Counted from the stretch's first letter, positions 52,656-62,265 are shown. The stretch is DNA of 64,000 nucleotides from Ferruginibacter sp. (GCA_013141115.1 JABFRP010000002.1:1662647-1726646), one strand, 5' to 3'. Translations and numbers: made by a program. The notes: generated by a model not told the origin, from the letters alone.

Positions 52656-53099
52656 AGTAAATAAAGTATAAAGGGTAAATAAGGCGGGTCACTTATTTTC
52701 ATCTCTCTTTTTTCTAAGAAAAATCAGATAACCATTCAGTAGCCTTTCAATTTCTTTTCCTTTTTGTTTAAGGGAATTAAGCATTTCTTCTGTAATATAA
52801 TTGTCATCTAAAGCATCAAATAAATGATTAATAGTTTCCGTTAGAGAGCCCCTTGCCTGAATGCAGTAGTGAATTTGATCAGGATATGTAAATCTGCCAT
52901 GTCCTTCAGTTATAAGTGCATTAATAGACCGGGAACTTCTGGTAATTTGGTCAGTTAACCTGAATTTTTCTTCTGCCGGAAACTGCTTTGCAAGTTTTCT
53001 AATGTCATTTTTGAAGGAACGTACTTTTTTCCATAACTCCAATTCTTCAAAACCAAAATTGTCGTTGTTCATCAAATACTTTTTATACTTTATTTTACT
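52656..53099. repeat. Inverted ~22-bp repeats flanking the four-helix-bundle gene
   Basis: The left arm 52656-52677 and the right arm 53077-53099 are reverse complements with one indel and two mismatches (core TAAAGTATAAA). They flank the gene at 52689-53075 within about 20 bases on each side. The left arm also forms part of the leader of paaY. Confidence 0.6.
52689..53075 (-). CDS. Four-helix-bundle protein (S23/IVP-type)
   Basis: The 128-residue all-helical protein has the S23-family pattern: FEELELWKKVRSFKNDIRKLA, QITRSSRSINALITEGHGRF and a C-terminal Lys-rich helix. This family is best known from ORFs inside 23S rRNA intervening sequences and also occurs as scattered chromosomal genes. 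It interrupts the paaG-paaI-paaY series and is bounded by inverted repeats, so it may be an inserted element. Molecular function unknown. Confidence 0.88.
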   Translation of the reverse strand: MMNNDNFGFEELELWKKVRSFKNDIRKLAKQFPAEEKFRLTDQITRSSRSINALITEGHGRFTYPDQIHYCIQARGSLTETINHLFDALDDNYITEEMLNSLKQKGKEIERLLNGYLIFLRKKRDENK

Positions 53100-53105
53100 A
53101 AACTA

Positions 53106-53531
53106 CTACAATAAAGATTTATTGGTTCTAAAACAAGTGCCTTTAAATACTGCCACCACATGTTCTTTTTGATTAGTAATGGTAATGTGATACAAGCCTG
53201 TTGATTTGCCATTGTGCAGTTCTTTTGCTTCGGCAGTTAATACATCACCCACATGCACCGGTTTTATAAAATTGATAGCTGTATCTAATGCCACAGATAA
53301 CACATTGCGGTTATTGCAGGCAAATGCAAAAGCACTATCGCCTAACGAAAATGCAATACCACCATGCACAATGCCAAAGCCATTAATCATTTCTTTTCTT
53401 ACAGTCATTTGTATTTTACTATAACCTTCCTTCACTTCCAATACTTCAATACCCAGCCACTGGCTGAATAAATCATTTTGCATCATGTGGCTAACTACTT
53501 CGGTTGCCTGTTTATCTTTTTCGTTTTGCAT
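53106..53531 (-). CDS. paaI: PaaI-like hotdog-fold acyl-CoA thioesterase
   Basis: From the ATG at 53531 the protein has 141 residues with the PaaI hotdog fold: NGFGIVHGGIAFSLGDSAFAFACN (active-site H-G-G and the helix with the conserved Asp) and strands ending HVVAVFKGTCFRT. It removes CoA from unwanted ring-epoxide intermediates in phenylacetate degradation. Its start is one base after the paaG stop, indicating coupling. Confidence 0.92.
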   Translation of the reverse strand: MQNEKDKQATEVVSHMMQNDLFSQWLGIEVLEVKEGYSKIQMTVRKEMINGFGIVHGGIAFSLGDSAFAFACNNRNVLSVALDTAINFIKPVHVGDVLTAEAKELHNGKSTGLYHITITNQKEHVVAVFKGTCFRTNKSLL

Positions 53532-53532
53532 T

Positions 53533-54309
53533 TTACTTTCCTTTAAAGTTGGGCATTCTTTTTTCAAGAAATGAATTGATCCCCTCTGCATAATCTTCGG
53601 TTGCCGCAGCTTTTTGCTGAAATTTATCTTCCAGCAACAACTGCTCTTCCCAACTGGCGGCAAACGACATGTTTAATGCGTGCTTGGTATAAGCTAATCC
53701 TTTGGTAGGCATTTGTGAAAGTGTTAGGGCAATTTTTTTGCTTTCTTCTTCAAACATATCATTGGCAAAAACTTTATAGATCATACCCATTTTTTCTGCA
53801 TCTGCTGCAGTTACTTTATCACCCGTCATCATTAATGCACTTGCTTTTTGCCAGCCAATTAATCTTGGTAAAGTAAAAGTGCCGCCGCTATCGGGTATCA
53901 ATCCTATTTTACTAAATGCCTGGATGAAGGAAGCGGATTCTGTTGCTACCACCACATCGCAACACAGCGCAATGTTAGCACCAGCACCGGCAGCCACGCC
54001 ATTTACTGCACACACTACAGGTTTGGGTAAATTTCTGATGCGTTTTACGATGGGGTTATAATGCTCTGCTAAAATTTGTTTGATGGCAATTTTTTTATCT
54101 CCCACCAGTTCGCTGATATCCTGCCCGGCACTAAATGCTTTGCCTGCCCCGGTAATATAAACACAACGTATATCAGGCACAGTGGCACATTCATCCAAAT
54201 ACGCCTGCATCTGTAATGCCATTTCACGGTTAAAGGCGTTAAATTTTTCCGGACGGTTTAGTGTGATGTATGCAACGGAATTTTTTATTTCGAATAAAAT
54301 AGAAGACAT
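53533..54309 (-). CDS. paaG: Enoyl-CoA hydratase/isomerase PaaG
   Basis: The 258-residue crotonase-fold protein has AYITLNRPEKFNAFN, oxyanion-hole Gly in GAGKAFSAGQDISEL and NGVAAGAGANIALCCDVVVA, and the SKIGLIPDSGGTFTLPRLIG segment with the PaaG-type Asp (rather than a Glu pair), as in 1,2-epoxyphenylacetyl-CoA isomerase. Together with paaI it belongs to phenylacetate catabolism. The oxygenase genes paaABCDE are not in the window. Confidence 0.9.
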   Translation of the reverse strand: MSSILFEIKNSVAYITLNRPEKFNAFNREMALQMQAYLDECATVPDIRCVYITGAGKAFSAGQDISELVGDKKIAIKQILAEHYNPIVKRIRNLPKPVVCAVNGVAAGAGANIALCCDVVVATESASFIQAFSKIGLIPDSGGTFTLPRLIGWQKASALMMTGDKVTAADAEKMGMIYKVFANDMFEEESKKIALTLSQMPTKGLAYTKHALNMSFAASWEEQLLLEDKFQQKAAATEDYAEGINSFLEKRMPNFKGK

Positions 54310-54395
54310 AGTAAAGTAATTTACTTTTCAAAGGTATTACCTATTTGAATACAACTGTAATTTCTGCAAAGTGCCAAATATGTCTGTCGAGGTAA

Positions 54396-54434
54396 TAAAA
54401 ATGCCCCGGAATAAAGAAAGAAAGCACCGGGGCA
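54396..54434 (-). terminator. Terminator after the 54447 gene
   Basis: TGCCCCGG (54402-54409) pairs with CCGGGGCA (54427-54434); on the minus strand a T-run follows (about 54401-54397). Confidence 0.8.
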
Positions 54435-54446
54435 AAGGCATAAGCC

Positions 54447-54893
54447 TTATTGCTCAATTATTTTACAGTTTCTCATCAGCATTCCAATATGTGTGTATGA
54501 TGTTCTCCCTGATACTGTAATTATTTCGTCAATTGGTATTGCCCTAACACTATCTGCATCTTCTCTTTTAAAGTTGATAAAAAAATTATCATCTCTGTTG
54601 GTAGAATTATTTTTTTCTTTTGGGTCAAAGTTTTTATCACCGATAAATAGTAACACTTCGCCGCCTAACGATTCAAGGGTGCCCCAACAGCGGGCAATTA
54701 CAGTTATTTCTTTTTCCCGTTTGGATTCACTTGTTTTTAAAAAAGCCTTTGCCTCGGCTACTGTCATTACTGCTTTTGGGGTAATAGGTGGGCTAATATT
54801 GCCTTTAGCCTCCTGAGAATTTTTTGGACTGCAATTTTGAAGGGTAAGTATTTGTACGACGTACAATAATAAATAGAGTGTAGATTTTTTCAT
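54447..54893 (-). CDS. Lipoprotein with possible OB-fold domain
   Basis: The 148-residue protein has a signal with lipobox Cys21 (QILTLQNC). The rest looks like a tRNA_anti/OB-fold-like domain (EITVIARCWGTLESLGGEVLLF, then EIITVSGRTSYTHIGMLMRNC). Family call is tentative. No operon partner. Confidence 0.72.
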   Translation of the reverse strand: MKKSTLYLLLYVVQILTLQNCSPKNSQEAKGNISPPITPKAVMTVAEAKAFLKTSESKREKEITVIARCWGTLESLGGEVLLFIGDKNFDPKEKNNSTNRDDNFFINFKREDADSVRAIPIDEIITVSGRTSYTHIGMLMRNCKIIEQ

Positions 54894-55210
54894 AGATATA
54901 ATTTTATTGAAACTAAAATTATATACTTCTGCAGCCGGTATTTGCGGTATTGAATAAACGATAGGGTATAATTTATAACCGCAGGTTAATAATTGCTAAC
55001 TGTAAAAAATATTTTTAATCACCTTTTTTTATCACTTGCATTATAATTTATTTGCTGCGATATAAGAATGGCATGTGGAGCTTTAAGGCAATCACTTATT
55101 GATTATGCTGCAACGTTTATAAAATTAAAAACAGCTTCTGTTAAACATCAAATTACTCACTGCATTAAAATACTACTTTTATATTATTAAAAAATGTAAA
55201 AATTTACAAC
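54894..55210. other. AT-rich intergenic stretch, nothing firm found
   Basis: This 317-base divergent spacer holds no open frame I trust and no RNA signature. TACTTTTA (near 55170) is one base off the -7 consensus and may be the promoter of the gene at 55211. Otherwise I see nothing. Confidence 0.5.
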
Positions 55211-55639
55211 ATGAAAACTAACTGGCTTTTTGTTTTTTTTACTGCGGCTGTAGTTATAATGGGCTGCCTTTCCGGCGAGCCAAAAACAACGGATATTGCC
55301 ACCGATATGTGTGGCTGTTTTAACATGCTAAAAGATTCGCTGCCTGCAGAGGGGGTGCAGGTTTTTGAAAAAGCGGCAGCATCTGCCAATGCACAGGAAA
55401 CTTTTACTAAAGAAATGCAACAACTTAAACCCGAAGTAGCACTTAAAGTAAATGCTGCGTTAATGTCAACCGCCAAGCCAGGATCGGCAATTAACGATTG
55501 TATTAAAGCGCTGGATAAAAAGTATAAAACAAACGAAACAGACCAACAGGCAATGGCACAAAAAATGATTGATGCATTAAAAGATAAAAAGGGCTGCGAA
55601 ATTATGATGGCACTTATGCTGATGAACAAAAAGAAATAG
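55211..55639 (+). CDS. Unknown lipoprotein
   Basis: The 142-residue protein has a signal with lipobox Cys19 (VVIMGC). The mature protein is helical with a conserved-looking CGCFN motif and several Cys (C34, C36 and others), ending MMALMLMNKKK. No known domain. It is followed by a terminator at 55671. Confidence 0.8.
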   Translation: MKTNWLFVFFTAAVVIMGCLSGEPKTTDIATDMCGCFNMLKDSLPAEGVQVFEKAAASANAQETFTKEMQQLKPEVALKVNAALMSTAKPGSAINDCIKALDKKYKTNETDQQAMAQKMIDALKDKKGCEIMMALMLMNKKK

Positions 55640-55670
55640 CGGGCAAGAGTGATTTTTCGTTTATAAACAG

Positions 55671-55706
55671 AGAGCCATATTTATATAATGTGGCTCTTGT
55701 TTTTTA
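55671..55706 (+). terminator. Terminator after the 55211 gene
   Basis: AGAGCCA (55671-55677) pairs with TGGCTCT (55691-55697), followed by TTGTTTTTT. It lies between convergent genes. Confidence 0.85.
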
Positions 55707-55728
55707 ATAAGAGTACAAATTTAATATA

Positions 55729-56478
55729 TTACCTGTTTTCTAAAAGTTGCAATACAAAATCCTTTTTGCGCTGCGATACCGGAACGGTATGGCCGCCCTC
55801 TAATATTAAAGTGCCGCAATCTGTTTTGCGGTCGTAGATTTTTATTTTAGTAGGATTGACCAAACAGGAATGATGGGTACGAAAAAAGCCTGCCGGTTCC
55901 AGCAACTCTTCATAATAACGCAGATTACGGCTAACAAAAATGGGTTCGCTATTGGTAAGGTAGAATTTGGTGTAAGAACCTTCAGCTTCGCAATATAAAA
56001 TATCGGCCATTTTTATAAAATATGTTTTATCAATATCCTTAATTACAATTTGCCTTTCCGGTTCTTGCTTATTTGTAAACTGCTGCATTAATACAGCCAG
56101 TTGTTGCTGCATAGTTTGAGTGCTGATATTTTTTGTTGCCTTTTGTAAACTGTTGTTTAATTCAACAGGGTCAATAGGTTTTAATAAATAATCAATGGCG
56201 CTGTATTTAATGGCCTGTATAGCATATTGATTATGTGCTGTAGTAAAAATTAATTGAAAAGCCGGGTTAGGTATTTGTTTTATCAAATCAAAACCAGTGC
56301 CATCATTCATTTCAACATCCAGCAAAACAATGTCGGGAATAAAAGTATTTATTTTGGCAATACCGCTTGCCACACCATCGGCCTCTTCAATTACATACAG
56401 GCCATTACCGCAAGCAGTAACCATATCTTTCAATACCAAACGAATTTCGCTTTCGTTATCTACCAGTAATATTTTCAT
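55729..56478 (-). CDS. LytTR-family response regulator
   Basis: The 249-residue protein has a receiver domain (1-120) with the acidic pocket near residues 7-11 and phospho-acceptor Asp54 in VLLDVEMNDG, and a C-terminal LytTR DNA-binding domain (about 145-245) with DKTYFIKMADILYCEAEGSYT and RTHHSCLVNP. It forms a pair with the histidine kinase, whose gene ends three bases upstream. LytTR systems in Bacteroidota often control envelope genes; the target is not visible. Confidence 0.94.
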   Translation of the reverse strand: MKILLVDNESEIRLVLKDMVTACGNGLYVIEEADGVASGIAKINTFIPDIVLLDVEMNDGTGFDLIKQIPNPAFQLIFTTAHNQYAIQAIKYSAIDYLLKPIDPVELNNSLQKATKNISTQTMQQQLAVLMQQFTNKQEPERQIVIKDIDKTYFIKMADILYCEAEGSYTKFYLTNSEPIFVSRNLRYYEELLEPAGFFRTHHSCLVNPTKIKIYDRKTDCGTLILEGGHTVPVSQRKKDFVLQLLENR

Positions 56479-56481
56479 GTA

Positions 56482-58332
56482 CTAAGAATTTCTTTCATCC
56501 TTATACAATAAAGGCAAATGTATTTTTACAATTACCCCATTGCCGGTTGAATTATTATCTATACTAAACCCAGCTTTTGTTTTTAATTTAATGTTAAGCA
56601 AATATATCCTGTCTTTAATAATCTGGCTGGCACGGCTAATATGTTCGTTGTTTTCTTTTGCAGTAGTGTTTAAACCTTTTCCATTGTCTGTTATTTGTAT
56701 TAACAGTTCTTTGTTTTCTACTGTAAAATTTACAGTTACTTTACCGGGATAGTCTACACCCACAAAACCATGCTCAATACTATTTTCTACAAAAGGTTGT
56801 ATTATCATGGCAGGTATTTGCAGTTCATCAATATCTAAATCCTTACCAGCATTTACCTCATAACTAAACGTTTGCGGAAAGCGGATTTTCTGTACTTCAA
56901 GGTATTCATTTAAAAATTCCATTTCCTGCTCAATCGTTACATACTCTTTGTAGGTACTTTCTAAAGTTTCTCTCATTATATTGCTAAACTTAGAGAGATT
57001 ACTTGCCATTGCCTGCCCGTCATTATCCCGCAATGCAAATTTTTGTAGCGTGGTTAATGCATTAAAAAAGAAATGCGGATTCATTCTTGCCCTGTTCAAT
57101 CGTTGTTCGGTTTCTAAAATATTTTTTTTGTGCTTTAAAGATTGCTGTCGCAGGTAAAAAGCAATTGCTAATGCTGCAAGTAAACCGGCAATGGCAAGGA
57201 AAAGGTACAATTGTTTTTTCTTGTCCAAATCTTTAATAGTATTTTCGTTTTTTGCCTGATTATATTTTTTTTCTAATTCTGCTACTGCTTCTGTTTTATC
57301 TACATTACTTATAGAGTCGTTAATAACTCTTTCAAGATTGGAATATTCCAATGCTCTTTTATAATCTCCCTTGGCCTGGGCTATTTTTGCAATAAGATTA
57401 TAGCTTACTGCAATATCGGTTTTCTGCACTGTTTTTTGTACAAAAAACAGTGCAGAATCTGCATACAAGTCCGCCTCTTTATACTTTTTTAACTCCAAAA
57501 ATAAGCTGGCTTTATTTACATGGTAATCGTATAAATCAATTGAATCGGTTTTATCTATAAAAAGATAACCACTATCTAAATAAGCCATGGCCATATTCCA
57601 ATTTTTGCTTTCCTCTGCAGTGCCAGACAGGTTAAAGTAACTTCTGGAAAATTCAACAGTATCTTTTAATTGTTTTGATAATGCCAGATGCTGTAAATTA
57701 TATTTCAACGATTTTTCAATACTCGATTTTGTGTTTGTGTTTAGGTAATGGGACATATAACGAACAGATAAAAAGTAGAGTATTTTCTGCTTTTTTTTAT
57801 CTTCAATAATACCTGGCAATAGTGCTGCTGCTTTATCAGCAAAACTAACGCCCTTTTCAAATTGCTTTGTTCTATAAAAAACAATAGCAATCATCGTGTT
57901 TGCCATAGCTTGCTGATAAGTGTCTTTTTCTAATTCGGCACTATGCAAAAATTTTAAAGCATACTCTTGTGCATTTGGATAATCTGACCTGCTCCAATAT
58001 ACCTGAAACAGTTGCTTATGTGTATTCATTAAAACAGCTTCGCCACAGTCTGTTTTTTTGTATAATTCTTCGGCATTTTTTAAATAAATTTCTGATGAAT
58101 CTAAATTGTCAATTTGCAACATAGATATCTCCCCAATTAGTTCTGCTGCTTTTGCCTGGCATATTTTACTTTTCTCTTTTACTACCTGGGTGTAAATTTC
58201 TGACTTGGATTTTCCGGCTGCTGATAAATCTTCATAAATATTGCATTTGCAATCGGTTTGTGCATATGCTGCAGAAGTAGTTAATACCAGTGCTATAACA
58301 ATTGCTTTTAGATATAAGGCTTTCAGTATCAT
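56482..58332 (-). CDS. LytS-type sensor histidine kinase with TPR sensor region
   Basis: The 616-residue protein has a signal peptide (1-24), a periplasmic TPR-like helical region (about 60-370), one TM (about 375-394) and a His_kinase domain with H420 in RMNPHFFFNALTTL, N box NSIEHGF, and DNGKGL G box. This is the Bacteroidota YpdA/LytS-like type. It pairs with the LytTR regulator downstream and is preceded by the 58348 gene, 15 bases away. Confidence 0.93.
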   Translation of the reverse strand: MILKALYLKAIVIALVLTTSAAYAQTDCKCNIYEDLSAAGKSKSEIYTQVVKEKSKICQAKAAELIGEISMLQIDNLDSSEIYLKNAEELYKKTDCGEAVLMNTHKQLFQVYWSRSDYPNAQEYALKFLHSAELEKDTYQQAMANTMIAIVFYRTKQFEKGVSFADKAAALLPGIIEDKKKQKILYFLSVRYMSHYLNTNTKSSIEKSLKYNLQHLALSKQLKDTVEFSRSYFNLSGTAEESKNWNMAMAYLDSGYLFIDKTDSIDLYDYHVNKASLFLELKKYKEADLYADSALFFVQKTVQKTDIAVSYNLIAKIAQAKGDYKRALEYSNLERVINDSISNVDKTEAVAELEKKYNQAKNENTIKDLDKKKQLYLFLAIAGLLAALAIAFYLRQQSLKHKKNILETEQRLNRARMNPHFFFNALTTLQKFALRDNDGQAMASNLSKFSNIMRETLESTYKEYVTIEQEMEFLNEYLEVQKIRFPQTFSYEVNAGKDLDIDELQIPAMIIQPFVENSIEHGFVGVDYPGKVTVNFTVENKELLIQITDNGKGLNTTAKENNEHISRASQIIKDRIYLLNIKLKTKAGFSIDNNSTGNGVIVKIHLPLLYKDERNS

Positions 58333-58347
58333 AAATGCTGTAAAATA

Positions 58348-58851
58348 TTATACACTAACTAATGCCGGCACTTTTCCTCCTGTCATCATACTAAGGCTGC
58401 AGTTGGCGCAATGTACTGCATGTAATATAAGAAATGAATCACATTCTTTCTCATACTCCTCATTAAGCTGTAGGATATAATCGTGCGATTCTTTTTGCCA
58501 GTTAACATGTGGTATAATAGTCAGTAGGTCTTCGCCATCTTTGTTGGTGAGGTAAAAACGCAGTTTCCATCCGCCCGATTTTTTAAAAAAATACTTTTTC
58601 TTTTTTCCTGGCAGACTTATAGATATTATTCCGCCGGTTTCCACCCTCAGTTTAGCTTTTATTTTTACGCTGTTATCATTACTTAAATGTGTTACCCAAA
58701 TACCAGTGGCAATGCCGTTGAGCAAATAATCTTCTTCGGTTTCCATCACAGCATCGTCAAAAGCGCTGGATGTGTACAGCATCCGGGCCACAGCTTTTGT
58801 ATTTTCATCTAAAAGCTCAAAAGTTTTTTTATTGATGGTATTGATCGTCAT
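58348..58851 (-). CDS. Unknown cytosolic protein upstream of the two-component pair
   Basis: From the ATG at 58851 the protein has 167 residues, no signal or TM. It has a basic beta-rich centre (KIKAKLRVETGGIISISLPG, KKKKYFFKK) and a helical C-terminus with HCANC. I do not recognise a domain. Its position, 15 bases before the histidine-kinase start, suggests one transcript. Confidence 0.72.
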   Translation of the reverse strand: MTINTINKKTFELLDENTKAVARMLYTSSAFDDAVMETEEDYLLNGIATGIWVTHLSNDNSVKIKAKLRVETGGIISISLPGKKKKYFFKKSGGWKLRFYLTNKDGEDLLTIIPHVNWQKESHDYILQLNEEYEKECDSFLILHAVHCANCSLSMMTGGKVPALVSV

Positions 58852-59123
58852 CGGCAAGTATAAATCGACCTTTTATAAATTCTTGTTATGCTAAGCTATA
58901 CTTTGCTGCAATAATTATATGCCTGGTTTTGTTGTTGAGCTATTACATTTCATTAACGGGGGTTTTCGTTTCATAAGTGATGGTAATAAATTTTAGCTGC
59001 CAATTTTCGCTGCCTTTCAAATGTGAAACAGGTTTCTTCGGTTGTCAAACGCCATGGATTTTCATAAATACAGAATTTAGTTTTACGTTAATAAGATTAA
59101 TTATTTACCTGTAAAATTTATTT

Positions 59124-60494
59124 ATGAAAACGCTTTCTCTGATTGCAATAGCTTTTGTATTTACGATTTCATCCGTTGCACAGGATGTCAATTATACTGG
59201 TGCAGCAAAAATGTATGTAAAATCTTTCTGGACCCAGGCAGAACTGTTGAAAAACGGTAAAGGCAGTGCATCAACTGTGGGAAATATGAAAAGAGCCCTG
59301 GATAATGCTAAGGAAAAAGACCCGGCATTAAACGCCGCTACCATGGAAGCTGAATTAAAAAAATGGCAGGCAGAAATAGATAAAAAACTGGAAGCAGAAA
59401 AATCGCCAGAGCAAAAAGCTGCAGATGCAAAAAGCGGTGATTATACAGGTGCAGCCAAAAACCAGGTAAAATATTTTTGGGACAGAGCATTACAACCAAC
59501 AGACAAATTAAGCGAAGGAGAGATGAACGGAAATATACGTGATATGGATTATGCTTTAAAAACCACCAAAGAAAAAGATCCGGCTTATGATGCCTCAGAA
59601 ATGGAGGGTGCATTAAAAAAGATAAAGGACGATTTTAAAGCAAAAAAACTGGCCGAAGTAAGAAATACAAGCGGAGACAGAAGAAAACAACCGCAGGAGG
59701 AAAAAGTGGTAACAGACCCTGCAGGTTTGATGGAAAAATTATTTATAAGTACAAATATCAGCGTTGGTTCTACCAGTGATTTACCCGAAGCGCCAGCTAA
59801 GATTGCAGCGTATAAAGCAAAGCTTGAAAAACTTTTATCAATGGATTACACCGATGCGTTAATTAAAACCGGCAGAAATGCTAAGGGTAATATAAGTGGG
59901 TTTAAAAATAGTACAGAAAGGGAAATGGATAAAATTAGCGGCACTTTAAAAGATGCTAGGGATAAATCCAATATGGAATACCGGTACTATACGATTCAAT
60001 ACCACCAGGCATTTTGGGATGCAGCACAAAAAGTGTTTCCAGAAGAAAGTTCTTATGCCGATATGTACAAAAAAACAACAGCAGCGCTAACGGGGATGGG
60101 TAGTTTAGAACAGTTATATGCAAAAGCTGAGGCAAACCGGATTGAGCATATTAAAAATACTAAATTACCTGTGGCAGCTGTAAAAGATGCCAACCTGGAA
60201 AAAGTATTAACTAATGGATTTAATAAAGTTTATGGGGCATCCCGTAATGTTAGTGCTTTAAAAGCAGTACTTACTCAAAACGGCTGGACTATTTTACGAA
60301 ACTCTCTTACCGGAATAGTTATTGGTCGTGAACGCAGTGCCAAACTTGCTTACAAAGGCAGTGATGGAAAATGCTACCTGCTTCCTGACTATGTATTCAT
60401 ACATGAAGATTACGTAGGCAATTCATTTATAAATACCGGAGCTGTATTTAACGGATTGGATGGAGAAGAAATGCTTTGCGAAAATGTGAAATAA
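59124..60494 (+). CDS. Secreted protein with duplicated ~80-residue domain
   Basis: The 456-residue protein has a signal peptide (1-20) and two copies of a helical unit that begins YTGAAK: at residue 24 (YTGAAKMYVKSFW, ending near 88) and at residue 107 (YTGAAKNQVKYFW, ending near 175). Each includes EKDPA. The remaining half has no recognised domain. Function unknown. It is 43 bases before the Kelch-like lipoprotein. Confidence 0.8.
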   Translation: MKTLSLIAIAFVFTISSVAQDVNYTGAAKMYVKSFWTQAELLKNGKGSASTVGNMKRALDNAKEKDPALNAATMEAELKKWQAEIDKKLEAEKSPEQKAADAKSGDYTGAAKNQVKYFWDRALQPTDKLSEGEMNGNIRDMDYALKTTKEKDPAYDASEMEGALKKIKDDFKAKKLAEVRNTSGDRRKQPQEEKVVTDPAGLMEKLFISTNISVGSTSDLPEAPAKIAAYKAKLEKLLSMDYTDALIKTGRNAKGNISGFKNSTEREMDKISGTLKDARDKSNMEYRYYTIQYHQAFWDAAQKVFPEESSYADMYKKTTAALTGMGSLEQLYAKAEANRIEHIKNTKLPVAAVKDANLEKVLTNGFNKVYGASRNVSALKAVLTQNGWTILRNSLTGIVIGRERSAKLAYKGSDGKCYLLPDYVFIHEDYVGNSFINTGAVFNGLDGEEMLCENVK

Positions 60495-60537
60495 TTTTTT
60501 ATAAATAAATAAAATCTAATCCTCAAAAAACAAAAAA

Positions 60538-61515
60538 ATGAAAAAGACAACATTTGGTTTCCTTGCTATGTTATCATTAATGCTTTTAGTAACATCATGC
60601 AAAAAGGATGACACGCCTGCAACCACGCCAACTGCAGCAGTAACTTTTACTAAGATAACTACAAGCGGTAGTCAGTTTGCGCCACTCTTCGATCATCAGT
60701 CGGTTGTGTTTAACAATAAGCTTTGGGTTATTGGCGGCAGGAAATCTGATATACTTTATACCAATGAAATCTGGAGCAGTACTGATGGTATATCCTGGGC
60801 ACAAACAACTGTAAGTGGCCCGGTTTTTAGTGTAAGAAGCAATCACCAGGTGGTTGTTTTTAACAACAAGCTTTGGGTTATTGGCGGCTTAAGTAATGGC
60901 AATGCTTTAAATGATATTTGGAACAGTATTGATGGTACTACATGGACACAGGTAACAGTTAATGCATCTTTCAGTATCCGGTCGTTACATGATGTGGTCG
61001 TATTTAATAACAAGTTATGGTTGATAGGCGGCGATGGGATAGGTGGAACAAAAAATGATATCTGGAGTAGTGCTGATGGAATTACATGGGCACAGGAAAC
61101 TGTGGTGGGCACGCAGTTTAGTGCAAGAGCCGGTCACCAGCTTGTTGCATTCAACAGTAAGCTTTATGTTATTGGCGGCTATACCGCAACAGGATTTAAA
61201 AATGATGTGTGGAGTAGTGCTGATGGAAGAAGCTGGACGGAAGAAACTACAACAGGTTCAAAATTTGTACCGCTATATTCACACCAGGCAATTGTATATA
61301 ATAATGCCTTGTATGTAATTGGAGGGTTGGTTGGTTTTGTTACCACAGATGAAATATGGAGCAGTACTAATGGTAAAGATTGGACAAAACAAACCAGTGC
61401 GGCTTTTGGCACAAGAGGTGGCCATCAGGCAATACTTTTCAACAATAAAATTTGTGTTACTGGCGGATTTGATGCGGCATCGGTTGTAAAAAACGATGTG
61501 TGGTTTTCAAATTAG
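60538..61515 (+). CDS. Kelch-like repeat lipoprotein
   Basis: The 325-residue protein has a signal with lipobox Cys21 (MLLVTSC) and then six Kelch-like blades of about 48 residues, each with a pattern VVFNNKLWVIGG followed by NDIWSSTDGITW. This forms a beta-propeller at the cell surface. It probably follows the 59124 gene in one transcript. No enzymatic motif. Confidence 0.9.
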   Translation: MKKTTFGFLAMLSLMLLVTSCKKDDTPATTPTAAVTFTKITTSGSQFAPLFDHQSVVFNNKLWVIGGRKSDILYTNEIWSSTDGISWAQTTVSGPVFSVRSNHQVVVFNNKLWVIGGLSNGNALNDIWNSIDGTTWTQVTVNASFSIRSLHDVVVFNNKLWLIGGDGIGGTKNDIWSSADGITWAQETVVGTQFSARAGHQLVAFNSKLYVIGGYTATGFKNDVWSSADGRSWTEETTTGSKFVPLYSHQAIVYNNALYVIGGLVGFVTTDEIWSSTNGKDWTKQTSAAFGTRGGHQAILFNNKICVTGGFDAASVVKNDVWFSN

Positions 61516-61555
61516 TAACTTACGTTATCCACTTACTTAACAATTCTACTAAAAT

Positions 61556-61591
61556 AAAAAGAGCAATTCAAAATTTTGAATTGCTCTTTTT
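61556..61591. terminator. Perfect bidirectional terminator
   Basis: A 36-base perfect palindrome (AAAAAGAGCAATTCAAAA with its complement) with A- and T-runs lies between convergent genes. Confidence 0.92.
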
Positions 61592-61611
61592 ATTGCATTG
61601 ATTATAGTAGT

Positions 61612-61992
61612 TTATTTATTCCCTTTTACAATAAACCACCATAAAGCCACATAAACAGCTTCTGGCTTTGCACCACTAATAGCACTGGTAACATCACTCA
61701 TAGTACCTACTTTGCTGTTACTTGAATTCATAATATCGTTGCCCGAAATTTTTAACACAGTACTGTTGTTGCGGTTACTAATCGTTTTGCCGTCGCTGTC
61801 AACTTTGCCTAATGTACTATTGTTTGCATCACTTATTGTTCTGCCATCGCTATCAATTTTACCAACGGTTTTGTTGCTGGATGTGCTTAATGTTTTTCCA
61901 TTGCTATCCATTTTAAATTGTTGTGCAACCGCTATGGATGAAATAGTTGAAAAAGCTAAAATTGCAAATCCTGATTTAATAAATTTTGTCAT
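61612..61992 (-). CDS. Secreted protein with short tandem repeats
   Basis: The 126-residue protein has a signal peptide (1-23) and then four to five tandem ~15-residue repeats of the kind GKIDSDGRTIS followed by a Ser/Asn-rich segment (NNST), a beta-solenoid or WG-like repeat pattern. It ends with a hydrophobic stretch (VYVALWWFIVKGNK), perhaps a membrane anchor. No known function. Confidence 0.8.
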   Translation of the reverse strand: MTKFIKSGFAILAFSTISSIAVAQQFKMDSNGKTLSTSSNKTVGKIDSDGRTISDANNSTLGKVDSDGKTISNRNNSTVLKISGNDIMNSSNSKVGTMSDVTSAISGAKPEAVYVALWWFIVKGNK

Positions 61993-62001
61993 AATGATGT
62001 T

Positions 62002-62265
62002 TTATTTTTTTTGAAGTTTTAATACTACTACTTTAACTAACAATAATAACAATAGCGGCGGAAGCGCCAGAAAAAAAATGGTAAGCACAGGAAAATATTT
62101 ATCATCTCCCATTACTTTACCCTGCCACAGGTTTATTTTAACAGCCATATTATGGCCAGAAAGTGTTAAATACACAGCGGCAATTAAAAGCCCAAATGCA
62201 ATGCTGCCAAAAACAGCGTTAAGTTTTTTGTTTTCCTTACTTTGAATCTTACGGAAAGTATACAT
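62002..62265 (-). CDS. Small two-TM membrane protein
   Basis: The 87-residue protein has two hydrophobic segments (about 16-36 and 60-80) joined by a short loop (NLWQGKVMGDDKYF). Function unknown. It lies nine bases upstream of the 61612 gene and 24 bases downstream of the 62290 gene, so the three are probably one operon. Confidence 0.72.
   Translation of the reverse strand: MYTFRKIQSKENKKLNAVFGSIAFGLLIAAVYLTLSGHNMAVKINLWQGKVMGDDKYFPVLTIFFLALPPLLLLLLVKVVVLKLQKK

Noticed and set aside
53106..54309. Complete phenylacetate degradation operon
   Set aside because: Only paaG, paaI and a PaaY-like gene are present; the oxygenase, ligase and ring-opening genes are not in the window.
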